NCBI GenBank assembly: GCA_964007475.1
Contig: OZ023274.1
Span: 75,775,303-75,839,302, forward strand
From: Hybos culiciformis
Lineage: Eukaryota > Arthropoda > Insecta > Diptera > Hybotidae
Length of the DNA stretch: 64,000 nucleotides
Direction: 5' to 3'
Below the pieces are notes generated by a model. The model was not told the origin of the DNA. It saw only the letters and a program-made list of their open reading frames with translations, and searched no databases. A program made the translations under genes and the position numbers. This document shows, piece after piece, positions 28,480 to 40,988 of this stretch. Each line of letters begins with the position of its first letter. Within the stretch, counting starts at the first letter, position 1.

Positions 28480-29545
28480 ATTGGAACGTAGTTCCTTATC
28501 AGACGCTCTTTTGGAAAAATTAATTAAAAATATGAACACTAAGTGTCGCTAACATATGATAAACAAAAAAAAAAAAGTCAAAAAAAATTATTTTTTTTTT
28601 TTGAAATTTTGAATTTTTTAAAAATTATTTAAATTCACTATTGAATTTGAATGTTAAATTCAATTTAATTTTAAATATTTGTTTTTTTTTTTTAATATAA
28701 AACAAAACAAAATAAATTTTCTTATTATTATACGATATTAGCTCAAAGCTTTTTTTTTTTGGATATTTTTTTTCTCTTTCCAATTGGAAGTTTGAAATTG
28801 GATATTTGTTTCGGTTTTTGTTGTTGTCTTGTCGCTTAGTGCAAAACAGTGGTTGACTTTATTATGCTACAATGACAATTTATTAAAATGCATACAGATT
28901 GATTGGGCATACACCGTTGTACGAATGAAATATGAACTAACTTAGAAACTGGATTTTTTCATACAGAAAAAAAACTAACTAATAGTCTTTCCAAACTTAT
29001 TTTCTTATAATCTTATGATACATTAAAGAAATCCGTTCGTGCTATAAAAAAAATTTAGGTATTTAAATATTTTTTAGTTATTTTAATAAATATTGTGTTC
29101 TTTGGTTTGCATTAATAATAATTAATGGAAATAAAACAAAAAGAATAGTAAACATCCAATGAAATTTATAAAATTAAAATAAAAAATTCTATCAAAGTTA
29201 TCTATCAATATTTATCTGTACAAAATAATTCCGATGTTTTTCATCTATCAAACGTCCCGCCGGCTCTTGTGTTTTTTATTGAACTTTGTATGAAAATTGA
29301 TAAACTTAAATTTTATTTCAATTTATGAAATATTTATAAAATAAAATATTTAGAAAATATTAATTTTTTATTATTAACTAATTAATATTTTATATTTCAA
29401 ATAAAATTTAGATTTTCATACTAATTTCAATGTAAACAAATATAAATCTTGTATAATTTTGTCAATATAAAGGCGCTATTCGGTACCAAGTCAAGTTATT
29501 AATTAAAATGAAAATTACTCATACGCAAAGGAACTACGTTCCAAT
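28480..29545. repeat. Inverted 18-bp pair bounding a ~1-kb possible element
   Basis: ATTGGAACGTAGTTCCTT (28480-28497) recurs as its exact reverse complement at 29528-29545. No clear target duplication is seen, and the arms do not extend well. This is either an old decayed transposon or two insertions of one short repeat in opposite orientations. Confidence 0.5.
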
Positions 29546-29583
29546 CGGGTGTCCCATGACAGCTCTTGTGTTTTTTTCATTGG
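29254..29583 (+). repeat. Direct pair of GTCCC-GCTCTTGTGTTTTTT motifs
   Basis: GTCCCGCCGGCTCTTGTG (29254-29271) and GTCCCATGACAGCTCTTGTG (29551-29570) are both followed by TTTTTT-ATTG-like sequence. The second copy directly follows the right 18-bp inverted repeat of the preceding feature. They are probably end fragments of one repeat family. Confidence 0.45.
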
Positions 29584-32515
29584 GAATAAATAGGTAGGTA
29601 AATTGCTACTTTATATACCTAATAAGTTTTTTTTTTTTAATTATTTGCATAAAAAGCCTGATTATTTATTTTATTAATATTAAATTCAAACAAGTCAAAG
29701 TGTATATATGATTTTGTAATCCATAATGCAGTTATATAGAAAAAAAAATTCAATTACATTTTTAATCTATTTTAAACACCGCATCACAATTGAAAGAAAA
29801 AAAAAACAATTTAATTTGTTAATAAAAATCCTTAGTTGACATAGAGATACTTTTTAATTAAAAATAAGAAATTAATTTATTCTATGGTGGTAAATATAAA
29901 TATCCTATTTATATTGATTACGACGATGTCCTTGAATGTATGTATAATGTTTTAGTAGAAACATTTATATTTTTATATAAATAATTCTAAAAATTAATTA
30001 ATTTTATTGTTATGAGTTATAAAAATATTTTATACATAAAGTTAAATATAATACATAATCTATTCTATTTGATATTATATTCGATGGTTTAGCAATAATT
30101 GATGTATTAAGAAAAACAGATGTTGTGGTGGGATATTGTGTGTTTTGTTGTTTGTAACACATCATATTTAAAATATAGATTTCATTTTATTTATTTCGAA
30201 ATTATTTTATACTCATAGTATTTTTTTTTTAATAAGAAAATTTAAATTACATCTTATTTTGATGTCTTTTTACGCTAAAATAATAATCGTTTTGTAGTTA
30301 GTTTGATCTTTGAGTTTCTTTGAACAAAACAAAAAAAAAAATATAATTAAGATTTTCAGTAGGAAATAAAAAAATAATAATTTTTACTTTCATTATAATT
30401 TAACAAATAAAATTATTTTTATTATATTGAAAAAATTATGGCCTTTCACTGCAATTTTCATTTATTTTATTTTCGCTTTTTTTTTTTAATAAAATTGCAT
30501 TGTAAATTTTTTTGGTTTTTTTTTATAATTTTTTTTACAAATATTAGTATGAAAACATTAATTTTCTGAAAAACAATTGAAAATTTTCACATTTTACAAA
30601 AAAAAAAAAAAAATCTTATAAACTTTCATTCACCTGATCATGGGTTTTTTTTTTATTGTTGAATTAGTCATTCAATATGTTTAAATAGGAAGTATCTGAC
30701 TATAAAGGTGTATAAACGAAAAAGATAACTTTAAAGCAATGAACTACCAATAAAATAATAAGAAGAAAATACATGAACAGAATTATAACATGTTCATAGA
30801 GTTAATCGAAGTAAACATGTCCCCAGATACTTCGATGTTATTCATAAAAAAACTTTATTTAGGTTTTTCAGCATAATAGCAATGAATTTAGGTTTAATTT
30901 ATTCTTAATTTTGATTAAGATTTATTCTTTTTGCTGAAAATATCTTATTTCATATTTTTACAAGATTTATGTAAACTGATTAACTATAAAAATATTTTTA
31001 ATTTTTATAATAATAAACATAAACTCTCATCAATCTTAATTTATACAAAAGATACAAAATTTACAATTTTGATTTCCATTTTTAAAACAATAATTTAAAG
31101 GGAAATAACAACTTTAAATTATAAAAAAAAAGCAAAAAAAACATTTTATTTAGAACATATTTATTATTCAAATAAGTATGTTCAAATAAATATTTTTATT
31201 GAACCTATTTTTTATAATAACAAACAAAAAATAAGTATAATATAGTGTAGAAACAAACTTAAAAATAAAATTCCAATGTTAATATTATATGCCCACATTT
31301 ACAAAGTTGATGAAGGCTTTTATATAATTCAAGTTTTATTTTTCAATATATTTGAAGTACCTATAAAAATAAACAAATAAATATTAAAAAAAAAGGGACT
31401 GACATGTTGTACATATTATTTTTTTTTTAAACAATATGCAATATATCATTTTATATTATTTATACAATTTAAATTTTTTTTTGTTATATATATTATATAT
31501 ATACCTAAAGCACATTTGACTTACAAAACATTATTTAATAAAATGCATTTTAAACAAAAAAAAAATGTTAATCTTATTTATTATATATAAAAAAAAAAAA
31601 ACCTTATCAGTTTGACCTTTTTCGTGTTTTTTTTTATTATTATTTTATACTTATAACTTTGTGTTATAAAACGTTTTTACAGTTCAGAGCTCAATCAAAA
31701 TTGTAATTAAGAAAAAAATCCAATTTGAATGTTGTAACAACAAATGAAAAAAGAGAATATTTTAACCAAATTTTTATATATAACAATAAAAGTTCTGATA
31801 ATATTGTAAAAACATATGCTCATATAAAGTGGAAAAGAATTCAGGGCAGGTTTTTTCAAATAAATATTATCTCATTGAAAGTTCAGTGTCACAGTTTATC
31901 AAACAAATGGTAAATTTTATTTAGAGCCCATTAACTTATAAATACAAATTTTATAAATTTTCTGATCACGTAAATAATGTCGTTAAATGCATGGCGGACG
32001 AAAGCTTTAATTTTTGTACACATTTTTTGATGATAGTGGAATACCGCCCTTAATAACCATACTAGATTAAAAAAATTATTTTGTATTTTTTGTTTAAAGA
32101 AAGAAGTAGCATAATTAGAGATTACAATCTTTAATATTTACTTAAATATGTATTATGTTCAATCAATTTATGAAAAAGTTATAAACTTATGCAAAGGCAT
32201 AAATGTAATTTTTATTTTTATATATTTAAAATAAATTTTTTTTAAATTAAATTTATTTAATTTAAAAAAATTATTATTTTAAATATTAAGTAATATAATG
32301 TACAATAAATATAATGTTACAAAAAATTCTTGATTAAAAACAAAAGTATATAGTCAATCATTAAAAGACCTTGCCCAACCTTTTAAATTTTCAAGTTTTT
32401 TAATTAAAAAAATTATTTTTTTTTTTTTATTTTGTGATGAAAATAAAATTTTAAAAACGGAAATGGAGTATTTATTTACATCTTTTTTATAAGTAAAAAA
32501 ATAAAAACGTAGAAC

Positions 32516-32607
32516 TCGTCTGCTTAGTGTCATAACAGTGTATGATAGTTATACACTGTTATTAGATAGCACCATTGAATTCCTCGTAGTCCACTTTATA
32601 AGTACAA
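32516..32607 (+). other. Structured conserved element, copy 1
   Basis: It begins TCGTCTGCT. A 12-bp perfect stem, ATAACAGTGTAT (32532-32543) with ATACACTGTTAT (32551-32562), closes a 7-nt loop. It is followed by GATAGCACCATT, ATTCCTCGTA and TTTATAAGTACAA. A second same-strand copy lies at 63823. It is unlike the surrounding low-complexity DNA, and I do not recognise it as any known RNA or transposon end. Confidence 0.6.
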
Positions 32608-35205
32608 TTTCGATCCATTCTTCAGAATCTTTATTATAGCATTTTTTATGCGAAGCTTCAACATAAATTTTTATTTTGTCAAAAACTTTAAATGCGTTTT
32701 ACTCAAATCTATACTTTTTCATGTATGTACACTGTTATTATAATCACAGACGAATTATACATATAACTACCTGGTTTTATATAATTTTTTTTTTTTTTGA
32801 TATTTGATTTTTCGAAAATTATATAGCTAAACATTATTCAGCTGTTTAAACAGAAAAATTACAATAAAAAAATAGTATGTATATAAAATATTTTCTTTTA
32901 TTTGAATAATTTATTTTCAAAATGATTCGATTACATAATTTTTGAAAATTAACATTTCTATGGAAAAAAAAAAATTATACTCAGCTCTTATATACCATGA
33001 ATTTCCATCTCGAGCGTGTAACTTCTAAACGAACCATGTATAGACAATTATTATAATAAAATTATGTTTTTCATTTTAATTAAAATATTAGCATCAATTA
33101 GGATGAGTAAGCCCATCTTTACAGAATTTGTGTTTTGATGATATTTTTAAATTTGTCCAGCTAATCATAGAAAACAAAATTTGCATATACATTTTCTTTG
33201 TTACTGAAATGTGTTTTTGCGTTTTCATAAATTTTAAACTTACTCATTCATTTTGGAAGTCTTGGCGACAAAATTATACTAAACTTAAGTATTTAGCATT
33301 CAAAATATTATTGAAAATTTATAATTAATTTAATTCGTATAACACCTTTTACATCAGACTGTCTTCTCTGTCCTTTTACATTTTTTCACTTGTTAATTAG
33401 AATTTTATTAAAATAAAATAAAATACAAAAAACTTATAGTTCTAATGAAATGACCATTTAAACTTTAAAGTTATATATACGTTTACATAAAATTACATAG
33501 ATTCAAAAATAATTAAAAAAATATATTTTAAATATTTACCAGGGAATAAAATAGGGTTTCATTTCAGAAATTATGACAAATGATCAACAAGATATTTATG
33601 ACATAATTATTAAAATTTTTTTTCTTCAACATTTATTTATTTATTTATTTTATTTTATGTAAAAAGCTAAACAAAAGCATAATAATATATACTTCCTTTT
33701 ATGCTTTTGATTTTTATTTTAAATCTCATTTGGTGTATGTATATACAAAATTTTTTTTCTTCTATTCTTTTTTCTATACTTTGTTTGAACTAAAAAAAAC
33801 CTTGGAGTGTGCTGCTCATGTACAAAAAAAAAAAAAAATTTTTTTTTTAATATAGCTATGTATTTTAAAATAGATGTATGTACTATTGATACATATATAC
33901 ATAATGTTGTACGTTGTACATAAATAAAAAAAAAACCTTAAGTATTTTTCTCTAAGTTTTTATTTTGTTGGAACAAAGCCGTGACCTTCGGGAAATAATT
34001 ACATTATTATGATGACTTTTTAATATAGATTGCATATGGTTTTGTTTTTGTTTTTTTTTTTTTCTTCTTCTTCTTCTTCTTCTCTAGCTGTTTGTTCTCT
34101 GTAAAAATATTCTATTTTCGCTAATAAACTGTAAAATTATTAAATAATTTAGATTAATTAAAAAAAAAATTAATTCTTAACATTAAGGTCTTTTTTTTGT
34201 AAATCACTCATTTAGTTTACGTTCACTTATTGAATTTTTTTTTTTAATTTTTATATTTATTTTCATTACATTAAATTAATGTAATTATAATGGAATATTT
34301 TTAGAAGGTGATTTTAAATTGGCAAAAAAATATAAAAATGATAGGACTTAACAAAAAGTTTTTCTGAAAATTTTAAAAATTTTAATTATTTTCAAAAAAT
34401 CAAAAAATAGTTGATTTGACAGATTCATATATAAGTAAAATGTAGGTTAGTCATAAACAAAGCATGCCGTTTATTTTGATTTAAGTATAATAATAATACT
34501 CTTAACATTTTTATCAGATTGTTACTATCGAACTCCAGCAATATGACAATTTTTTTTTTTTTAGGTTTCTACAATCGAGATTTCATTGAAATTTTTACAA
34601 AAGTTTTATAATATAAATTTTTTTGTATTAAAATCATTTTGACTATTTGCAAGGTGAGATCATCTAACTCCGGAGCCCGGAATGACAATGTCTCTTTTTT
34701 AAGCTTAGATAAAATAAAAATAAACAAGATTAGAAGGTGCATATTTCTATATTCAGTTGAACTGTAGAAATCGGCCTAGTTCCTTAATGATTTTAAGTGG
34801 TTAAGTGTTTTTTTATTTTTGATGGAAAACGAGGTAACAAAAATTTTAGATGTTTTACATTAGTAACACTTAAAAATATGTATCTTATTTTAACGCTAAC
34901 TAATTGTGAAAATTACGTTTGTAGGTGTTAGTATTTTTTCAGTATTGAATTCACTGTCAGAGTTAAAAAATAATTGGAAATGATTTGTAATAAAACTCAA
35001 TTCTTAATTTAGTTAACTAGATATTTAATTCGAAGAAAATTTACCTAAAATTCAGCTTTAATCTTTCGTCATATAAATTTAATTTGTTTTTTTTTTTTTT
35101 TTTTCAAAATATTTATATACTTATTTATTTATAAATTTATCGAGAAATTTATATAATTTTATTATAATGAAATTAACTTTAATAATTTTCTTCTTTTTTT
35201 TTCAG

Positions 35206-35282
35206 GTAAGAACAACATATCTTTGGACAATTATAGATATATATTGCTATATTGCATGAACAAATATTATCAGGTTCAGAGG
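35206..35282 (+). other. Recursive splice site (ratchet point) with 77-nt recursive exon
   Basis: TTTTTTTTTCAG at 35194-35205 is followed at once by GTAAGA, so a 3' splice site abuts a regenerated 5' splice site. A second donor, GTAAGA, lies at 35283, giving a 77-nt unit. Fly recursive splice sites are known to have exactly this form: an AG|GT ratchet point plus a short cryptic exon with its own downstream donor. It sits 8.2 kb before the atossa 43376 acceptor on the same strand, which suggests stepwise removal of a long 5'-UTR intron. It could instead be an ordinary small UTR exon. Confidence 0.5.
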
Positions 35283-36721
35283 GTAAGAATTTTCTCGAAA
35301 TCTTTTAATGAAAAAATTTCAGAGAAATAATTTGAGATGACGTTAACTTCCTTTTGATTGGAAATAAAAAAGTTCTATCATCAACCTACACTATATCTTA
35401 TGATGCCTCGTGCCACTAACACTGACATATTTTTTTCATAATCAAATGAAAGCTTAAAAAAGAATATTCCACAAAAAATGCAACTCGTGCATGGAAAATT
35501 GATTATTTTCGAAAATAAAAAAAATAAGTATGAATTTTATTTCGTAATTTTTTTAAAAGGAAAAAATTGCTGATTTTAAATTAATAATAAAAAAATAGCA
35601 GAAACACGTTTCATTTATTAATTTTTACACTTTTCTTTTTTTTTCCATTAATACAAAAATTCTTTAATGAGGCTTTTTTAATCCTATTCAGTTTAAAAAG
35701 CTAAGAAATGTGCTGCACATTAAAGGAAAATTTCTTATCGTTTGCTTGTTAAAACTGCAGTATTGGCAAAAAAAACTTTTTGTCATCGAAAATTTTTGTT
35801 CTGAAAATTTATTTCTTGTGTAAACTGAACTGGAAAATAAACTTCTTGTCAAGAAAATTGAACTTAGCAAGGGCAAAAGAAAAAATTAAAAAACTTTGTA
35901 ATCCATAAGTATTAATACTGGGGTTTATTTGTCGTATTTAAAAATTTGCTTTAGTTTTTTCAATCAATGCTCGATCGTTATCGATTTCGGAACCTTATAA
36001 TAATAATAACAAGCTTTGCAGTTGAATTTATTTTAAAATATTGGAGAATTAAAAGAAGCATTTCAAACTCTTACAAACACAAATAATTGCTAATTTTTTT
36101 TTGTTGAATAATGTCTGCAACATCATTACCTAAGATATCTTCGTATGTGTACTTAATCTTAAACTCTGAATTAAAATTCATCAAAATATTATAGAGGAAA
36201 GTTTTACAAAAATTTTTATACATTTTTCTAGTTCAGATTAGAATTTAAATTTGTTAACAAATAATTTAATTTATATGAGAAATTTCACTACTTTAATATA
36301 GTTATAATTTATAATTTCTTTAATTGATATTTCATTTTATAAATAAACCATGCTCTGGCAATATAAGTTGTATAATATTAATAAGTACATACTATAAATA
36401 TAAATTTTTTTTTGTTATTGAACTAATTTGCATTAAAATTGTGAAAAATTTCCAGTATTAGAGCTAACATTGTAACATTATATGCTTTAATATGGGCATA
36501 ACATTTATACATATAGTTTTAAGTGTTTATATATTTAATATGCGTTGTTAAAAAGATAGCATATATAATAAAGTTAATGCATATGCGTCGTTAAAACATT
36601 ATAGTGAACATAATACCATACATAAATCAAAACAATAAATTTTATTTATGTGACCATTTTAAAAAATTTTGTTCACTTTTTCAATTATGAGTTTATGACA
36701 TATATATTATTTATTTAGATA

Positions 36722-37111
36722 TTTTGAATTTTTTTTTTCAAGTTTACCTTGGGGATAATGAATTTATATATATATTCAATATATTTATTTTTAATTAGAG
36801 TTCGCATCGCACACCTAGTTATCACGAGAAAACGAGAAGCTTAAAGAATTAGATTTGGTTGTTGTTTTTTTTTTTATCGACACCATAAAAATGTTTAGTA
36901 CCTATTTAGTTGTTTTATTTTTCTGTCTATCAAAAATATTTGAAAAAAAATTTAACAATTTTGAATCTTTTTTTTGTTTAAGTTTACCTTGGGATTAATA
37001 TTTATACATAAGATATTAATTATTTCCAATTTAGAGTACACAACACTACACATACATCACGAGACGAAAAGCCTGAAAAAATAGACTTGTTTTTTGTTCT
37101 TATCGACAACA
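36722..37111 (+). repeat. Diverged tandem duplication, period about 237 bp
   Basis: TTTGAAT...AAGTTTACCTTGGGGATAAT (from 36722) recurs as TTTGAAT...AAGTTTACCTTGGGATTAAT (from 36959). Both copies go on through a TTAGAGT-CAC-ATCACGAGA block, a purine stretch, a T tract and ATCGACA-CATA. It is an old direct duplication of a single-copy or transposon segment. Confidence 0.65.
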
Positions 37112-37660
37112 TAGACGTTCTGATGAACATTAAAACTTTAAAGTGTCAACAGTCAGATTGAAATAAAAAGTTATAATTTTAAAAAGTCAATAAAATAGAT
37201 AAGAGCTAAAATAGATCGTAATTATGAAGTTGCGGGCGGTAAAAAATAGTTTTTAATTTAAACGTGTTTTCTTTTCTTTTTTTTTTTTTTGCTTTCTATG
37301 TCACATTTCGTAATTAATACTTTATTTGGTTTAAAACAAAAAAAAATCATGACTTACATACTATTTAAAGAAAAATTTAGAATAGAAAATGATTACGCCA
37401 ACAGTCAGGTTGGTTTTTTTTTTTTTTATTTTCTTACTTATATTTGATATACTTAATTAAATAAAGAAATTTGAGTATAAAATATGTCTACAACCTTGTT
37501 CTGTTCAGCAAAATTTTAATACCTTAAATACCTGTGTATGTACAACTACAATTCTCCAAATATTAATTCTCCAAATTCCCTAGACTTATTGAATTATGTT
37601 TTCTGACATTTATCTATTTTATATTTTAATGTTGAAAATAAATTAGACTATTTTTCACTA

Positions 37661-37924
37661 CTAAGGTAAACAATATTTATAATGTGCATATATACGTTGT
37701 TTTTTCTCTACTATGCCCACTATCTTCTTAATAAATACCTTCTCAACTGTTATAATTTTTTCGACTACATCCCAATTGACCAGGTTTGGAACATTTTGAC
37801 CATTGTACCCAATTACCAAGGAATCCAAGAAATCTTCCTTCAGAAAATCGTAATTAATTAGGTACATTTTTTCATTTTTGACCATTTTCATATGAAAAAT
37901 GTGTGGATTTCTAGAAATTTTCAT
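37661..37924 (-). CDS. Unrecognised 87-residue open frame
   Basis: The frame runs from an ATG at 37924 to a stop at 37661. Third positions are mixed (GTC, CTG, AAG, GGC), and the predicted protein is of normal composition (NYDFLKEDFLDSLVIGYNGQ) rather than Phe/Lys/Asn runs. That makes it the most protein-like small frame in the gene-free region. There is no recognisable domain, no obvious splice partners and no known homologue. It may be a relic of a transposon or retrocopy, or chance. Confidence 0.2.
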   Translation of the reverse strand: MKISRNPHIFHMKMVKNEKMYLINYDFLKEDFLDSLVIGYNGQNVPNLVNWDVVEKIITVEKVFIKKIVGIVEKKQRIYAHYKYCLP

Positions 37925-40155
37925 TTACAATTTCCATGGAGATCCATTTGGATTTCCTACTGAAATGGTCAATTGGGGTTCATCAAAATAGTAAAAATAA
38001 CCATGATAAACCCCGGATTAGGTAGAAATTCATCTATTTGGATAAATTATTATTTATTTTTGTTATATTTTTGTTTTTTTCTTTTTTTTTTCACAAAAAA
38101 TAAAATATTTCGCCACATGTACCAAAATAAAATCATTAATTTGTTTTTTTTTTTTATGTGTCGAAAAAAAAATGTATATAAGTATATTTATTTATTTTTA
38201 GATTATTTTAACATAAATATTATTTTCTATATAACGATTTTTTTTTTTTGCATCGTCAGCAACATATATTTTTGACAACACCATCAATATCCGGAACATG
38301 CAAAAAACAAAATTTCAAATAAATAAGAAATTATAAATAAAATAAAAAAAATACATAAAATATTCTTGATTATATTGATTTTTATTTTTTTTATTTTAAC
38401 ACGTAAGATATTTTTTTTGAAATACATATCTTTAGTAGAAATTTTGTTACTAAAGGTTCATCAAATTTCTTTCCTACTACTTTACGAATAATTTTATTTT
38501 TTATTGAAAATGATTCATTCAATTATTATGAATTTTTAAATGAGTTTAGGTATTTTAACTTTAAATATACATTCATTTCATAATGCTAAATAAGATAGAA
38601 ATTTTAAAATTTTTTTTTGTCGAAAATATGAATGCAATGATAAAGACATTTAAATCATTTTAATTAAGCATAAAAAATGTACTTATATATTTAACTTGAG
38701 TTGGCTTATTTAAAATTAAATCGACTGTACGCTTGTTGGTAAGGTTTTTCGACAAGTCTTTTAATATAAATATTGTTTTATAAAAAAAAAAAGTTATAGA
38801 AATTAATTTGAATTTTGTTTTGTCAACAATATATATTGAAAACAATTATTTATATGGTTTCCTGAATTCGATATTCTTAAAACGGAATAAAAAAAACATA
38901 AAAATTTAGATTTTTCCAATATAAAGTAAATAAAATATTACCAAACACTCTAAAAGTCTAAACACTGAATTTTAATATCTTTACTATAAAAAGTATAATA
39001 TTTGTATCCTAATTAATTCATTTAATCACAAATGTTAATAATTCTTAAATACTTTCTGAATATATATTATAACTACATTAGGTATATCTTTGTTAAATTT
39101 CTCAAACTCAACAACATCCCCCAAATCTAACCCCTTTCTGTTTTTAAATCTAAATTCCAACATAATTACATACATATTATTTTTTATTTTTCAAGATTAT
39201 TAAAATGAGTTAATTTTAGTTGTTAAAATTACACACATATACATTCATGTTTTATAAACAATATATTAAACTACCTAAAAAAATAAAAAAAAAAAATAAT
39301 AATAATAATATGAAAACAGCTGGTTCAATTATAAATTATTTCAATGTAGTTATATATCATCATTATATTTATATATATTTTATTTTTCATACTTATGTGT
39401 TACCTGAACCTTAGTTAATAAAATATCACTTTTATGAAATACAGATAAATCTGTAAAATTTTTACATTTCTGTAATTTTTTTTTCTTTAAAGAGAAAAAG
39501 ATTAAAAAAAAAAGTTGGTTAAGGAGAGGCTCGCCTTAAAAAATGTAAAAAAAAAAAAAATGAAAAAAATTATTATGTTAAAAACAAAATTGAATACACA
39601 AAAAAAATATTTATATTAATACCAAATACAGTTATAATTAATAATGTTTTTATTGAATTTTAAAGATACATGTATCTAATTTTTGATATCGTTAAATGTA
39701 AATACATATGTTTTAGTATCAGCAACATTTATGCTTTTTTTTTTTTCTGTTGCATTTTAAATATATATTATATAATATAATTGTAGATATTTGTTTGTGT
39801 TTCTATGTGAAAGTAAAAATAATTTTTCTTTTATATAGTAAGTTTTGTATATTCATGTATATAAGTGTTTTATTTACATTTTTTATAAGCACGTGTAAAT
39901 CATATGTTTTCTAATACAATCATAGCTAGTGTGTATATAATATAATATTCGATTTTCATTCTGATTTCCTTATGTAAATGAAAAAAAAAAAAAAAAAAAA
40001 AAAATCTTTATTTCAATTAAAGGCAAAAAATATGAATTTTTTTTTTCTTATGAGGGAGAGAATGTTTATCTCATGATAAATTTATAAATAAAAAAAAAAA
40101 AAAAACAAATTAAATATTTTTTTATTTTTTTTTTTCAAGAAAATATAGATATAAT

Positions 40156-40980
40156 TAGGCTTGTGAATTTTAGTTCCTTAAAAACCTTGTTTAGACACCT
40201 AAAAAGTTCCTAAAAAAACAAAAAAAAGTCGCTAAAAAAGACACTAAAAAAGTCGCTAAAAAAATAATTAAAAAAAATTTCCCAAAAATTTACAGAAATT
40301 TAGATTTTGATACAAAAATTTCAAATCTACGAATGATAAAAAAGATAATAATTTTGGATTTTCATATTATTTATTGTGCGAATATATTAATATAGCAATT
40401 TCATTTAAAAGTTAAAAAAAAATATAAATTTCATTGCACAAAAAACTTAAAAAATGAACATGGATTTTGAAATAAAAATGTAAAAACGAGTTTATTAATT
40501 ATTGATTGATTTATTGCAATTAATTACAAAATGCTTTCGTAAATTTTCGAATTCAAATTTTTGTCGGTTAGATCTGTAAAGATTTTTATGTATGATCTTT
40601 CAACTTCTGTCGAAGTAATAGGGGCATACTTAAAGGGAATTATTTCCTGAACTTTATATTGCTCGCAAATATCATTCTTCTGCCAGATATCATGTTTGAA
40701 ATTTTTTTCAAAATTGAAAAATCCATGTTTTTCATTATGACGGCCTTTAATTTAAGAACAAACTTCGTAAAATAGTTCCTAAAAAAGTCAAAAATGTTTA
40801 AAAAAGTCAGTAAAAGTCAAAAAAGTCGAAATAGTCGCTAATACATGAAATAGGTAGAAAAAGTCGCTAACATATTGGGCTCAAATTACAGCAAATTTTT
40901 CGAAACGTGGAGATATTTTAATAAAAATCTGTTATTACGTACGACTGAAAAAAGGTAATTACCTAAAAATCACAACCCTA
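40156..40980. mobile_element. hAT-family transposon remnant with 8-bp target duplication
   Basis: The left end TAGGCTTGTGAATTTTAG and the reverse-complemented right end TAGGGTTGTGATTTTTAG form the inverted ends. GATATAAT lies immediately outside both (40148-40155 and 40981-40988), a perfect 8-bp duplication as made by hAT transposases. Sub-terminal zones are packed with short AAAAAAGTCGCTAA repeats (40230-40262, 40775-40872), which may be transposase-binding arrays. The minus strand encodes a decayed transposase C-terminus. At 825 bp it cannot be autonomous. Confidence 0.92.
40524..40751 (-). pseudogene. hAT transposase C-terminal fragment
   Basis: The minus-strand frame is open for about 75 codons ending at a TAA (40524-40526). 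It includes the stretch PFKYAPITSTEVERSYIKIF, the characteristic conserved motif of the hAT dimerisation region (usually near YAPITS-VERSFS). The residues after it are diverged, and the frame ends in a stop soon after. No upstream catalytic region is present inside the element, so this is an internal-deletion relic. The recognition comes from knowledge of the family; no search was run. Confidence 0.8.
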
Positions 40981-40988
40981 GATATAAT

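Larger units (their letters stand above)
29584..40155. other. Gene-free segment with splice-like and structured elements
   Basis: Apart from the structured element (32516), the ratchet point (35206), the tandem (36722) and the small frame (37661), it is A+T-rich filler. It includes a (TTC)n microsatellite at about 34063-34082 and a 24-base A run near 39980-40004. A hairpin ATCGAAGT...ACTTCGAT lies near 30808-30835. Confidence 0.55.

Noticed and set aside
32534..32545. An iron-responsive element, because CAGTGT occurs in the hairpin
   Set aside because: CAGTGT is in the stem, not a six-base loop, and the bulged C is missing.
36722..37111. A CRISPR-like or satellite array
   Set aside because: There are only two diverged copies with no uniform spacer or unit length. 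It is a plain old duplication.
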